Below, in pieces: positions 1 through 12,212 of a stretch of DNA of 64,000 nucleotides. Position 1 is the first letter of the stretch; each line of letters opens with the position of its first letter. The stretch comes from Cyanoderma ruficeps (taxonomy: Eukaryota > Chordata > Aves > Passeriformes > Timaliidae). The notes beneath the pieces are model-generated. The model worked only from the letters and a program-made list of their open reading frames with translations. It made no database searches and was not told the DNA's origin. The stretch is taken from positions 7,086,601-7,150,600 of the forward strand of contig VZDJ01000174.1 of NCBI GenBank assembly GCA_008694505.1, read 5' to 3'. A program made the translations under genes and the position numbers.

Positions 1-679
1 GATTGTATGTTGAATGTCAAGGATTGAGCAAGTCTAAATTCATATGAAAGAGAAATTAAGAGGTTTTTTAAAATTATTTTTTTAACCTAAATACTGAAAA
101 TCTTGAAATTCAGAGCAGTAAATTGAATTTGTGGAGTGAGCTATATTATTTCTCTTGAAGGCACAGAAATCTCAAATTCAGACTTCTGGCTGACATGCTG
201 GTAAACATGCTAGGAGATAGGAAAGATGTCTCCCTCTGAAAACAAAAAATGAATCCAGGTGCTTTCTAGACTAGGTAAAGCATTCCGTGTAACCTGTGCT
301 CACTTCTACTAATGCTTTTTCTTCTTAATGCTGAAGTGTCTGTAAACTTGTACAAAGATAGATGTAAAGACAGGTTATCAAACTTCTAAATCAGGACAAA
401 GCTTTTTCTGCAGAATCTGTTCTGCTTGTCTATGAACACAAGCAGAATAAGGGAAAAATCCATTGTAAGAAGCCACTGTTTACACTTTAAAAGTTTTTGT
501 TTAAAAATTAGAATGCTTCTGTTTATTGTAGTTCTTCTAAACTGTCTTGGTTTTGCTGTTCTGTGAGGGTTTTTTGTTAAGCTCAAATTCCACTGACATT
601 TTTGCTTCCAGTTGACTTGTTTATAACTCCTTCCTCTGCTGTGAATGAGACCACAAATTAAACACTGGCTTGCAGTATT

Positions 680-1460
680 AATACTTTATTGTTAATTGCC
701 TTGACTGGGTCCCTTGCAGTGCAAAATTAATGTCTGTGCCTTCTCTTTCTGCAGTGTTAATTGTAGCACAGGGAGGTTTAATCCAAACTGGAGCAGCATT
801 GTTCCCAGAAAGCCGCTGGAGCAGCGGTGTCCGGAGAGGGCTTCTGTGGAGGGTACAGCCAGCCGAGGTGCAGAGGGAACGGGCTCCTTGGGAAGGGGCA
901 GGAGGGCTTTGCTCTGCTTCATAAAGAGCAGCTGCACTCCAGAGGTGGTCCCTGCGCTGTGCCAGTTGCTGTTCTCCTCCCTGGCTTTGCACTAGGCCAG
1001 CCGGGATGAGGAGCGGCGGCACAGCCGGGCTGTGGGCGGGAGAGCCGCTGGGGCAGCGCAGGGCAGTGACTCCAGCTCATCGCCCGGGGCCGTGGCTGGG
1101 AGCTTCCCTCACCACCATCACCGCTGGAACTGCCCTTCCCTGGAGCGCAGGGCGAGCTGGCTGGGAGCTCCCCTCAGCAGCATCACCGCTGGAATTGCCC
1201 TTCCCTGGAGCACAGGGCGAGCTGGCCGGGAGGTTCCCTCAGCAGCATCACCGCTGGAATTGCCCTTCCCTGGAGCACAGGGCGAGCTGGCTGGGAGCTC
1301 CCCTCAGCAGCATCAGCGCTGGAATTGCCCTTCCCGGGAGCACAGGGCTGCCTGCCCTGCTCCTGCGGGAGGGGACTCCCTGGGCCGCAGCTTCTGCTGC
1401 ACTCCGCAACATGGAGCGGCCCAGTGGGGCTCAGGGAACTGCTGCGTTTTGTTGTTCTTG
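680..1460. other. GC-rich block, possible weak CpG island
   Basis: This block has many CpGs and a GGGCGGG box near 1035, and is flanked by AT-rich DNA. Its open frames on both strands differ between repeat copies and are GC artefacts. It may be an upstream promoter, or simply a GC-rich minisatellite locus. No convincing exon/donor is visible. Confidence 0.35.
1096..1355 (+). repeat. 65-bp minisatellite, four copies
   Basis: Copies start at 1096, 1161, 1226 and 1291, exactly 65 bp apart, each carrying CATCACCGCTGGAA then TGCCCTTCCCTGGAGC and AGGGCGAGCTGG. Divergence is a few percent, and the last copy decays after about 1348. Because 65 is not a multiple of three, the array shifts reading frame every copy, which argues against a coding role. 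Confidence 0.92.
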
Positions 1461-1479
1461 CTGTAATGCTTTATGAGGA

Positions 1480-4400
1480 ATATATGATCACACAATAGAA
1501 CAGATACAACCCGGGGAATATTTTTAACAGTACTGGCATGGAATGCTGTGTTAGAGAAAAGATGGTTTCTGTAATCCTAGTTAATGGTTACAAACCAAAT
1601 TAAGTCTAAATATTTGAGGAAATTGGCCTGCAAAACTGGATGGGAAGGGATGAACACGTATCAAATTGTTCTGATGAACAGAAATTACCTTCTAAAGTAA
1701 TGTGAACTTGGGATGACTTTTTGCTCTTCGTGTAATGAGGGGAAAATGGTTCATTTTTGCTCTTTAACAGATGCTGCCTTTGAATTGTAACAAGAAGGGG
1801 GGAGACAGATAATGATTTCCAGTGAAGTCTAATTTCTTAAAAGGCACAATTAAGCTTTGAGATAAATGATTTAGCTTTTAAAACACTGAGAGTAAAGGAA
1901 TTAAACTCAATTCTCACCCACTGCCTGTAGGGTAGCTTTTTGATTTCTATAACAGGGAGCATTGTGATTTGAAAAAAATTAATTTTTATGGTTATGTTCT
2001 GTCTCTGAAACCACACATGTGCAGTGACAGCTATTTTGCATCTATTTTAGGGCAGGTTATCTTATTTGATACTTCTGAGAAGTGAAGCAGGTTGCTATAG
2101 CTACTGAGCTGTGGCTCTGCTGAGGTTTTTTATCAGTTTCTATATGTAATTGTTAAATAAGTTTGGTATAAGGCTGATAATATTCTGCTGTTGATTGCAC
2201 TTGGAGATTTTTATTAATTTATTTAATTCCAGCAGGTATACAGAATCATGTATATACTACTTATGTACATATTTAGTGACAATGTAATGAAAAACGAATG
2301 TAGAGGTTTTCCAAACCAATCTCAGAAAGCTCCTGCATTCCTCTTGTTCATCTTGTGGTTGGGTGTGGGTTCTGGTCTCTCTACACAGTCCTGCACAGTG
2401 AGATGCTGCTGGACAGGGTGGCTGTGAGAACCACGTGCTGAAACTCTGTTCTTCCAAATGATCTTTTCTTTCTGGTGTGCTACATCTGAAACATATGCAC
2501 AAGCAAAAGAACTGCTGCTAACAATACATTGCAGCTATTAGGTGCAGGTTCTTAACATGTGTAAAGAGCTGTTGAGAACAAAATTAGCGTGTCCTCTAAT
2601 TTGTAAAGGCTACCACCCGTCCTTGACCCTGCCTGCAGCACTTGGTGATGCTTTGTTCTGTGCAGCTGTGGTCCAGTTGTTACACTGGCTGTACCTATAC
2701 CGGGCAACTACTGAAAATACAGTATTGGTTTTGTCATGGGTGGGTGTGGGTTTGGGTATTTTCTTTTTTTCAGCGGAAGTCCACCAGAGGTGTGAGTCCT
2801 GCATGATCCTTAGGGTTGTTGAGGCTTTGTGTAGTTTTTCAGCCATCCTGGAGTGTGGCAGTTGGTGAAGTTCGTCTGCAGAAGCAAAAGCTTTAGTGCA
2901 GACCTATTGTAAGGAGGCCATAGTGGTGTGTGTTAGCTGTTAGTGGCTTCTTGTCAGGCAGCAGTCAGATAGGAAGGGAAAATCCCCTGTAAAGCAGCAC
3001 CATCACTGGAAAGCTGGGATATAAAAGATGAGCTGGACATTCAGGGATTGAAAAGTACAGTTCAAGCTGCTGATGTTGATTAGTACTCCAGTGCTCATTG
3101 GGTACCCTGAGTACCACACGGAACAGGAGGCACCCTTGTATTGGGCATTTTAGTGAATTCCAGAACCTGTGTATTTGTATTTTTAGATGCTTCATGAATC
3201 CTGCATTGTGAATGTCTGACAAATTCTCTGGTAGCAGTGGTGGATTTAGTGGCCACTTGCTGAAGCTGAGTGCCTGGGATGGAACACTTCCAAGCCAGTT
3301 GGGACAGTGTAAATTTATTCTTTACACAGATTTTATTCAATTAAGATTAGTGTCCTATTTAGGCTGCAGTAGCCAATTCTGTTAGTGAATAATTTATTCT
3401 GGGGCTCATAACTTTTAGAGAATGCTGTATATGCAGCTGTTGTGATCCCGTTGGATTACACTAGGTATTCTGTAAACAGGAAGAAACTGTATTGTATACT
3501 GGAGGTTGATAGTACAGACTTCTTCAAAGATGGACTTAAAGACACGTTCATAATAATTAAATTGGTGTTACCTTTTTAGCACAATCAATCCACTCACTGT
3601 TGTGAAGAAAAATCCCTGTTTCAGGAAAATTCCTCTGGACTTCCCTCTTAGACAGTCTTTATTTACCCAAGGCCAAGGTGTTCCCAGTCATCTGGGTAAA
3701 TACCCACTTGTCTGATCATTTAGTAAAATATACTAATGTGTAAGATTATCTCACTGGACTGTTTGTGAACATGAGAAATATGTAGTGTCTGTATTGTGTC
3801 TAAATGTGTGCATACATTGATTTAAATAGTCAGTTACACAGATGAATTCCCATCTCAAAATCTAAAGTGCTTTAACCACTAAATTTTAAATGAATTCAAA
3901 TTATACTGGTCTAATGAATTGTACCAATATCTTTAAAAATAGTATGGACATTTGCATGCATATATAATCGCTTAAGGTGCTTATTCTGTAATTTACTGAG
4001 ACCTATGACGTGAGAATTCTTGGTTTATAAAAATCCAACCTTTAATGACAACTGTAAAAATAATTTTAATTAAAGTTTAATCACCATATAAAATGCAGAT
4101 ATGCTTAAAACCTTACTTTTGCTTTCTAACCAATAGGTGGTGTAGAATTTACCAGACTGCTGCTGGTACATTACATTAGTAGCATGCTGGAACCTAGTAA
4201 TTTCATAGTAAGAATTAATTGGGTAAATCAATATTTTATTGTCAGGAATTGACAGGAGGTACTGAATCAATTATTGAAATTTTTTACTTTTATCCTTTTT
4301 TTAAAAAAAGTTCCTGTAATATATACAGTCCACAGAGCAGTCGTTGATTTACAGCTGAAGTGCAAGCAGCTTTGGGAGGAATTCAGAAGCTGTTTAACAG

Positions 4401-7400
4401 CAGGACTGCTCTGGAGCTTAGGGCAGGAAACAAGGATGCTCCTTCCAGCTGGAACTACTGGAGGTGTAACATGCTGGTGAAGCCTGTTGTGTGATTTCTC
4501 AGTTGGCTGATCTGACTATCAAAGAAGAGACTGCTGCTTGTTCCAGCTAAAAGAATTACTCATTTAACTCAGCTGAACCAATGCTGGTGCTTTGATGCTG
4601 AAGATTAAAGTTCAGTGCCCACTGGCAGTCATTGGGGGTTGACTTGCTTAGAGTGTCTGACATTGTTGCTATATAATTATCTGTGCTAGGATTTGTTTGT
4701 GACATTAGGCTTGATATATCTTCTGTTTCAAAGTCTGCTGTGGGTTCACTGGCTGTAAGCTTACATTTCATATGAATTGCTGATTATTGTCTTATCCCTC
4801 ACTTGCATTTAGAAGAAGCTATTTCACAGAATGAGGAGGTGCTTTCCTAGTGCAGGGTAATTTGCAGCTCTTACTCATATGGAGCCATAAGAATTATTTC
4901 ACTTGGTCATATACTCATTTGAATACCAAAAAAATTGTGCTTACCTGCTCTTTAAGTGGTTGAATACTGTAGTTAGAAAGTAGATAAATGGGCAGAGGTG
5001 TATGATGCACCTCTGTTACTGTACAAACAGCAACAGCCAATTCTCAATTAAAAAATGCATACTTACCTTTCCAGTGTCGTTCTATTCCTCTGTTTTATGC
5101 AGAAGTGCATAAAAAGTCCCAGGTTGATTTAAAAGTTACAGTGTTGAAACCTGGGACAGACATGAATTCTGCAAATAATCCTCACAGAGCTTCTCTGCCA
5201 GTAACCCTGAGTCTTCTGCAGGAGTGGAAAATCTCTTATTCACTTGTCTTCTTGATCCTATCAGTGACAGTTCTGCATAGACCAATGCTGGTATCAGTAG
5301 TGGAAACTTGTATCTTTGCTTCATCTCCGGATCAGGTAATGCTGCCTGAAGTATTAACTTTGCTGCAATCACTTAACAAGACAGTATCTACTTTATTGCT
5401 TTTTGTAGATCACAAGTTGTTCATATTTGGATCCTCTGGAATGAAAAAAATCTTCTAAGTTTAAGAACATTATCATTCACTGAAGTTATCATATTTCCCA
5501 TTATGTTTTAACTTTCAAAATTTTCCTCCATGCCATTTTAGACTTGATTTTTGAGAAGGGTTCTCTGTGTATTAACCCCTTATATCCATGCAGAATCCCT
5601 TGGAACATGCATATTCAGAACCACTCTGGAGGGCCAAGCCTCCGCTTTGTTCTGCTTGTCAGAATGGCTTGTGATTTTCCTGCATTTCCAGTAGAGCTTG
5701 AAATTAGTCAGATACTGATGTTCTGCTGAAACAAGCATGGGAGTCAGAATTAACATGGCTTTTATTTGTAGCTTGTTGAGTGCATGGTGATAATCTGTAA
5801 CATTAGAAGCACAGTGCTCTCTGCACTGCCTTCCTCCAGCGCCTTGCCTTGGTTCCTGGCAAAGCCGGCTGGGTGGCAGTGCTTCCTGGCTGGGATGTTT
5901 GCAGGCAAGTTTAGTGTGGCACAGAGCCTTGCATAGTTATTGTTGTGGGGCTTCCAGGTGGCTTGAGAACAGGCAGAGGCTGCCCTCCAGAAAACAATGA
6001 TGTGGGTGCAGAGAGAGTGCAAAGGATCCTTACCCTATCTCTGTGTTTAAAACTGCTTCGTTTTAGTATCTCAGTGGTAAAGCCTGGGTTTTAAGAGAGG
6101 AAAAAATTTGAAAGGGGGAAAGTTTAAAGCTTTTGATTAGAATTTCCTGTCAATGTCTTACTGAAAATGGAAACCCAAGTCTCTGCTTTTCTATCACTCC
6201 GATCAACCTGCAGTTGACTCCTTCACTTCCACACATACATCAGTTGTCTACCTTGCCCCTCACAACTGCAGAATCGTACTTGGGGGCATAATACATTGGA
6301 ATATTATGCCAGTGCTGTCATTGTCACTGACTGTAGCCTAGAAATGCAATTATAATTCTTCATATTTTCCTGGTGCCTCAGTGTTAGAATGTGATGCATG
6401 AGAGATGTTTTTGCATCTGGCAATTGCATGTATTAGTGTTTGCATGAATAGGTTGGTTGCAATTAGTGACTGGGCAGTAAGTGTTTCATACTGTGAAGGG
6501 ATCATCCCTGGAGAGTTTTGGATTGAAGATCTAGAACTTGGGGGAAGTTGAAGTAGATCTTCTGAAAAATGGAGTGGGTTTCACAAGAATAAAATAATCT
6601 CTACAAATCTGTGGGGGTTTTTTTTTCCCACTTTTGGCCATAGTTCTCTCTTTTTAAGTACCTGGTGGTTCACTGCTACTAACTGTAGAGTTTTACCTGT
6701 GTGCACACACCTCCACTGTGTTTTGGGTCAAGTACTTATTCTGAAGCTCACACATGAAAATGAGTGATTTCATAGAATTAAGTGTAAGCTGAACAGTGAC
6801 CATTGTGTTGACTACAGATTAAATTTAATAGGCAGTGGTTTGTTGTTTGATTGGTGTGACACTGCTGCCAGTGAAATCTGGTACTTCATGTGGCCGTAGT
6901 ACACTTTCAGTGACTCTTACTGATTTATTTTCTCTTTTTTTCCCTTCTAACTCGGGGCCTTGTTATGGTAAAAGCTGACATGCAAAAAAAAAAGATAGGA
7001 ATAGATGTTTCTGGGACTTGCATACCAAGCACATAATTGTTTTTATGCCTGTGTGAAATAGTTGCTTGTGTCCTGCAATAATGATACACCAAGGAACAAA
7101 TCAAAACCTGGTCAGATCAGTACTAGAGTTTCTCTCTTAATGAAAAGAGTATATTCTTGCACACAGTCGGTTGCTAGCTCCAAGAAAAGCTGGAAAGCGC
7201 TGCTTGTCCCTCAGAAGCCTTTCCCTGCTGACATGGTTTTGATGAGTGTGTGAAGGGAATACCATCTGCCTTAGGGATGGTAGAGGGAGCTGTGTAACAC
7301 TGGGCTCCCAAGGGATTACAAAGCTGTAGGACATTCAGAAGTGCTGAGGAGAGAGAAAAGAAGGGCAAAGGCAGTCTCTTCTGCTGAGAAGCAGGCTTTT

Positions 7401-9000
7401 GAAGCAAGGTGTGAGTGCCATTTCTCTTGTGCTTTTGTATCGTCTCAGTACATCCCGGCTCCTTCCTCCAAGGAATTTTACCAGGCTGCCTTCTTCCTAT
7501 CCCCGTAAGTCATCAGGGACATGATGGAGCATCCTTTATAGCCTCTGCAGACTTAACTGTATTTTAAATCACTGCACCAATTTGCTAATTGGCTGCTTTC
7601 TCCTGTTGTCATGTGCACACTCTATAGGTGTCCTTACTTTCAGTCCTCAGGAGTTTCATGATTCTACAGCCTTAGAGGCAAGTGGCTGAAAGGGCTCTCA
7701 CAGGAATGCCTTGGCTTAGAAATGCCACACATTTTCCTGATAAATTGATTTCTCCTATAGATTGTAGAACTGATTTTGAGTGAGTCTACTGATCATTCAG
7801 ATTTCATGGGATCTCTGTTGAGCTTACTCAGTTTCCTCTAGGGTAATTTAAAAAGGAATTTCACCTCTATTTGATGTATTGCTGTTCCACTTGTCCTACA
7901 ACATCACAACTTTATAAATGTCAAAAAAATCCGATTTTAATAGAAATTGATGAAACTGGAAAAGAACAAATCAGACAGGAAAATTCTGTCACTGATGTAC
8001 ACTCAAGCACAAGTGTTGTGGAATAACTAACACTATTAATGCTGGAAATTATACCTGTATTGTGGTATAACAAAACCCTCTTCATGGACCATGTTGCTTT
8101 ATCTACTGCTCAGGAGGTCACAGACTATAAATCCCCCTGTTTGTGTAGGGCTGTAATAGGCAGGTAGAAACGGAAGTGATTGTGTTCGGGAGGATTGAAG
8201 AATTCCCTGAAAACCTGAAGTCACTCCAGGGCTGACGGAAGGTTGTGGAATAGTGAAGCATTCAGGGAACATTGTGCAGTGAAGTGCTGTTAGAACAGTT
8301 CCCCTCCATCCTGTGGAGGGACAATGGGTTGATACAGGAGCTCACGTTATACCTGTGGGTAGGTACCTCCGTGGCATCAAGACCTACAGCCAAATCAAAA
8401 CACGAGCAATACACGTTCAGCCCTCACCTTTCATGCACTAGAAGGTGAAACCAACAGCAAGAGCAAACATCTTCATTTTGCATCACAGTTAAGAGTAAAG
8501 TTCAACTTTTAACCTTTAAATTTTCTTGTTTCATTACAATATTTCTTAAACAGACTTAATAAAACCTCAGTTCCCATTATTATCTCTTCAGAGATGTCAC
8601 AGTGTATCCCAGCTGCAGGGGAAGTTCTGCATAGCATTAATTATGCACTGAAAAGACAAAGAAAGCACTTGACATTTTTCCCAGATCCATATTGTGTTGT
8701 TTAACTGGTTTTAGGTTTGGAGGTTTTTTGGCATTTTATTTATTGATTCAGAAAAAGGACTTTGAAAACCTGTTCTAGAACTTGCTTTAGATTTATAGGA
8801 TTTTCCCTCACTGATACATAATGATCAAGGAAAATGGTTATTTACTCTCCCTGAAGATTGTTTAGAGCTATATCTGGAAGACTGTAGCTAAACATGACTA
8901 ATGAGACCACTGGAATTACTTCCTGTGCTGCCTTTCCTGGAAACAACACAAACAGAAACATTTTGTTTGTCCATTGGTTGCACTATTATTAAATCAGTAA
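1480..9000. other. No gene seen; AT-rich flank or intron
   Basis: No ORF here has a recognisable domain, and the longest (117 codons at 5105-5458) looks like chance. The inverted repeat at 5116-5157 is the only structured element I could single out. Confidence 0.6.
5116..5157. other. Perfect 10-bp inverted repeat (hairpin)
   Basis: GTCCCAGGTT (5116-5125) and AACCTGGGAC (5148-5157) are exact reverse complements separated by 22 nt. The pairing does not extend beyond 10 bp, which is short for a microRNA precursor. Confidence 0.6.
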
Positions 9001-9008
9001 ATCAAACC

Positions 9009-9058
9009 TGCTGATCTTGTTGGGTCCCTTCCAAGTCAGCAGATTCTGGGATTCTATG
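9009..9058 (+). mobile_element. CR1 LINE 3' tail fragment
   Basis: CTGATCTTGTTGGGTCCCTTCCAAGTCAG followed by ATTCTGGGATTCTATG matches the 3' end of chicken-repeat-1 LINEs, which end in short ATTCTATG-type repeats rather than poly(A). Only the last 50 or so bases are recognisable, as is usual for 5'-truncated copies. This is one of the main clues that the DNA is avian or reptilian. Confidence 0.75.
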
Positions 9059-9610
9059 CACATTATCATTTCACAGGATGGTCAGAAGAGTTGGATTTTG
9101 TGGCACACTCAGGAGCAAATTACATTTGGGATCTGGTGCATACACAGAACTTTATTACTGTTCATGACTTACTGTTCATTCTTTGAGGACAATAGTAAGT
9201 ACCATGTTTTGAGGAATTTACCTGCAAGAAGCTACATGGTTTTTCTGTTTAGCCTGGAATACTGACAGAAGCAGCAGCAAAATGGAACTTTTTGATTTAT
9301 TTTCAAATTTTATTTCTTGTGTCACAACAGAACAATTATAATTAATGAATGAAGTTGTTCTTTTAGGTGTTCTGTAACAAATAAAGAACAAAGGTTTTCA
9401 GAGAAATAAGAGGGTACCTTTTAAGAATTCTCAGCTTCTCCTAAAAATGCAAGCCTGCTCACACTTCCACATAAATTGCTCTCTTGAGCAAATCAACAAC
9501 CCCTAAGTGAGAGCCTGTGGAGTTTCCACAGCAGCAGCATCTTTGATGCAGTTTGTCTGAGAAATTGGCAACATATCCTTTGTCTCAGTGGTGTAGGTCC
9601 TAGTGAGTCC

Positions 9611-9629
9611 AGAGAGAGAGAGAGAGAGA
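9611..9629 (+). repeat. (AG)9 microsatellite
   Basis: Nine AG dinucleotides plus a trailing A. Confidence 0.95.
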
Positions 9630-10390
9630 AGATCCTTTGTTGCCTCTTGATGCTGGAATTATTTTGAATAGTCATCTCCCATCTCTGTGTTGGTCTTGAT
9701 CTCCATCCCTTGTCGCTGCAGGCAGCAGTAGCCAGGAGGGGATGGAGCAGGATTCATTCTGGGTGGAATTTCCATGCAGAAATGTGATGAAAGGGTGGCA
9801 GTGGAAATGAAACTAGTGTGTGTTATTTGAGCACTGTAATTGCGACAGTACTTTGAACATACTTTGAGACTTGTAAACAGATTTCATTTAATTATATAGT
9901 GGCCTGTCAGTTAAAAGTACAGGAAGGACTCTCCCAGTGTGATGTACTGTGTTCACTGTCATTCTTGCAGAAAGGTACCTTGATTTGGAATGATCAGCCT
10001 GGACGTGGAATTAACAATGCTAAAACTGCTTCTTAGTCTCATTTTGCCTTTACATATCTGGCCTTAAAGTAAAGCTTCACAGCAGCACATGCTGTATATT
10101 GGAAAGCAGGGGGAGCTCTTTCTGTCTGCTGAATTTAAAGAGACGAGTATTGTGCTAGTTCTGAGTAAAAATGCTCCCAGCCTCCTGATAAAGCTGTAAT
10201 TAGTAGTGTACCAGCTCCTTTCCATGAAGATATATAGCTTTGAGATTATCCCATGATTAGTAACTTGGCTGTGTAGGTGGTTTTGAACATGGAGTCAGCC
10301 TTTAAGAGTGCCTCTCCTGTTCCTGTGCTCTGATTCCACTGGGTAGTTGTGGAAGTGTTTGCAAGCAGGTCAGCGAAGAAGCATGTCTGA

Positions 10391-10430
10391 TGTGGGATGG
10401 AGACTGTGTCTTGTGGGATGGAGACTGTGT
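10391..10430 (+). repeat. 21-bp tandem duplication
   Basis: TGTGGGATGGAGACTGTGT occurs at 10391 and again at 10412, with CT between the copies. Confidence 0.9.
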
Positions 10431-10717
10431 GTGAATGTGTGCTGGCATGGGAGGGAGAGAGTCAAAGAAGTTACACCAGAGTTTTTATACTAAACCCTGT
10501 CTTCGTGATAGCAGTCACACTAAAATCTCTAAACCAAAACCTACCGAAGGGGTGAGGGGCTGTAATTTCCATTGACTTCAAAGGAATTGGTAATGTCCAA
10601 TTTCTGTCAGCATTTGACCTCCTGAAAATTCAGAGGAATAAAGCCTCAAGGTGTGGGTCCTTTTTGAAGGCTTTAGAGACCAGAGTGTGTTTTGTCTTGA
10701 AATCTCTGAATAATATA

Positions 10718-10800
10718 TGTTGGAAGTGACTTTTGGAGGTCATCAGGTCCCAACCCTTCTTCAAAGCAATGTCTTGAAACCTTTTATGACATCCTTGTAA
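10718..10800 (-). mobile_element. CR1 LINE 3' fragment, reverse orientation
   Basis: TTGGAAGTGACTTTTGGAGG then TCATCAGGTCCCAACC is the reverse complement of the CR1 3' region that precedes the terminal octamer repeats. The copy is diverged and its distal boundary near 10800 is uncertain. Confidence 0.7.
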
Positions 10801-12127
10801 GACTGGGCATATGTGAGTGGTTTGAATCTTTGTCAGGTTTCAGGCAGTCATAAACCATAAACTGTAACCCTTTTAACTGGAGCTAAACAGTGAGAAAAAC
10901 CCCATCTTCACATACTGAGCCCTCACATTCTCTGTGGCTGATATAACATGCTGACTTAAATACGTTCAGTCTTGAAATGTAACAGTAGTAGTTGGTAGGA
11001 TCGTTCCTGTGGGATAAGTTGGGGTTCTTCCCATTGCAAATTGACCAGGCTGAGGGCTATAGAATGCGTCCATTCTTACAGGATATGTTCTTTTTGATAG
11101 TCTGTGGCCAACCTAAAGCCTTAAATACACCGGTTCAGTTTTAGGAAGATGTGCTGCCCTGCATTGATAGTGTCAGAGGTGCTTAAGTCAGGCATTTGAT
11201 TGCCCTTGCCCTGTTCCGTGCAGGGAGAGCCGTCTCTTGTAGGGTACCACGGCTCACACACACACAGCAAAGGCAGCTAATGATCATTATCTTTGCTTAG
11301 CATTACTGTCACTCTGTTGTTTGTAAGGCACAGGTCAGATAGACAGTCCTGTATATGCTCATTCAGATTCTGGAACTGATGGATAATGCATCTGTTTCCT
11401 CTAAATTGGCCTGCTAAGATGAGAATGTGAGCAGCTAAATAACTGGAGTCAAGAATAAATGCTTAGCCCTTGCTTGGGTAATCAATCTCGCAGACTCAAT
11501 AGGAGGCACGGTACGGAAATAGCAGAAAAGAGAATCTGAAAAGATGTGGGATGATTTCTTTAGCGTAAATGTGGTTTCGTGTCACTTTATTTCCATGACT
11601 CACTATATCTAATATAAACAATGAAAGAAGAGAACTGGCTTTCTGAGGGTGGAATCAAATATGAATAAATTTAACATTTAAGCTGCAGGGAGCTCTAGTA
11701 GAACTTTTTTGAGTTACGTCTGACACTTATCCTGTTATTAGTGGCTGAAAAATAAATGTTTCAGCCTTTTTATTCAGCAATGGTGGCAAAAAAAAAAAAA
11801 GGGCATCATTTTAACCCTTTGTCCCACTGCTGTACATAGTTCTCCTTTAATGCTGTTCTTAGGGAAAGCTAAGCATCTCTTGGAACAAACAATAAATGTA
11901 AACTATCTCCCCAGGTAGAGGTAGTAACAGAAGCAAGAGAGAGAATCGAGGAGTAAGCAATAAAAGCCAGGAGTAAGCAGCTTTATTTTAAAAGTACAAT
12001 CAAGGCATGTTTACCACTGGTGTGGTGCTTTGTCCTCACATCTTTCAAGCTGCCTACTAAAACCGAGGAATTTAGCATTAAGCACATCACCCTGCTTGTT
12101 TGGTGACTCTGTTGTGACAGTGCCTGC

Positions 12128-12212
12128 AGGCCCCAATTGGGACTGAGACCATACTGTGCTTGGCACAGTACAAATGAGGAAAATTAAATCAGTCCTTTCC
12201 CAAGAAACTCAC
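12128..12212 (+). mobile_element. Possible ancient amniote interspersed repeat
   Basis: The stretch with CCATACTGTGCTTGGC, CAGTACAAAT and CAGTCCTTTCCCAAG resembles an old dispersed family common in reptile and bird genomes, with core GTGCTAGGC..TGTACAAA..CAGTCC..CCC. I cannot name the family with certainty. The copy is heavily diverged. Confidence 0.4.

Noticed and set aside
1006..1476. 156- and 144-codon plus-strand frames in the GC-rich block
   Set aside because: Both translate the 65-bp minisatellite. The period is not a multiple of three, so the peptide repeats are frame-rotated artefacts.
5105..5458. 117-codon plus-strand open frame
   Set aside because: No recognised domain, and the length is within what 64 kb of random sequence in six frames gives when non-ATG starts are allowed.
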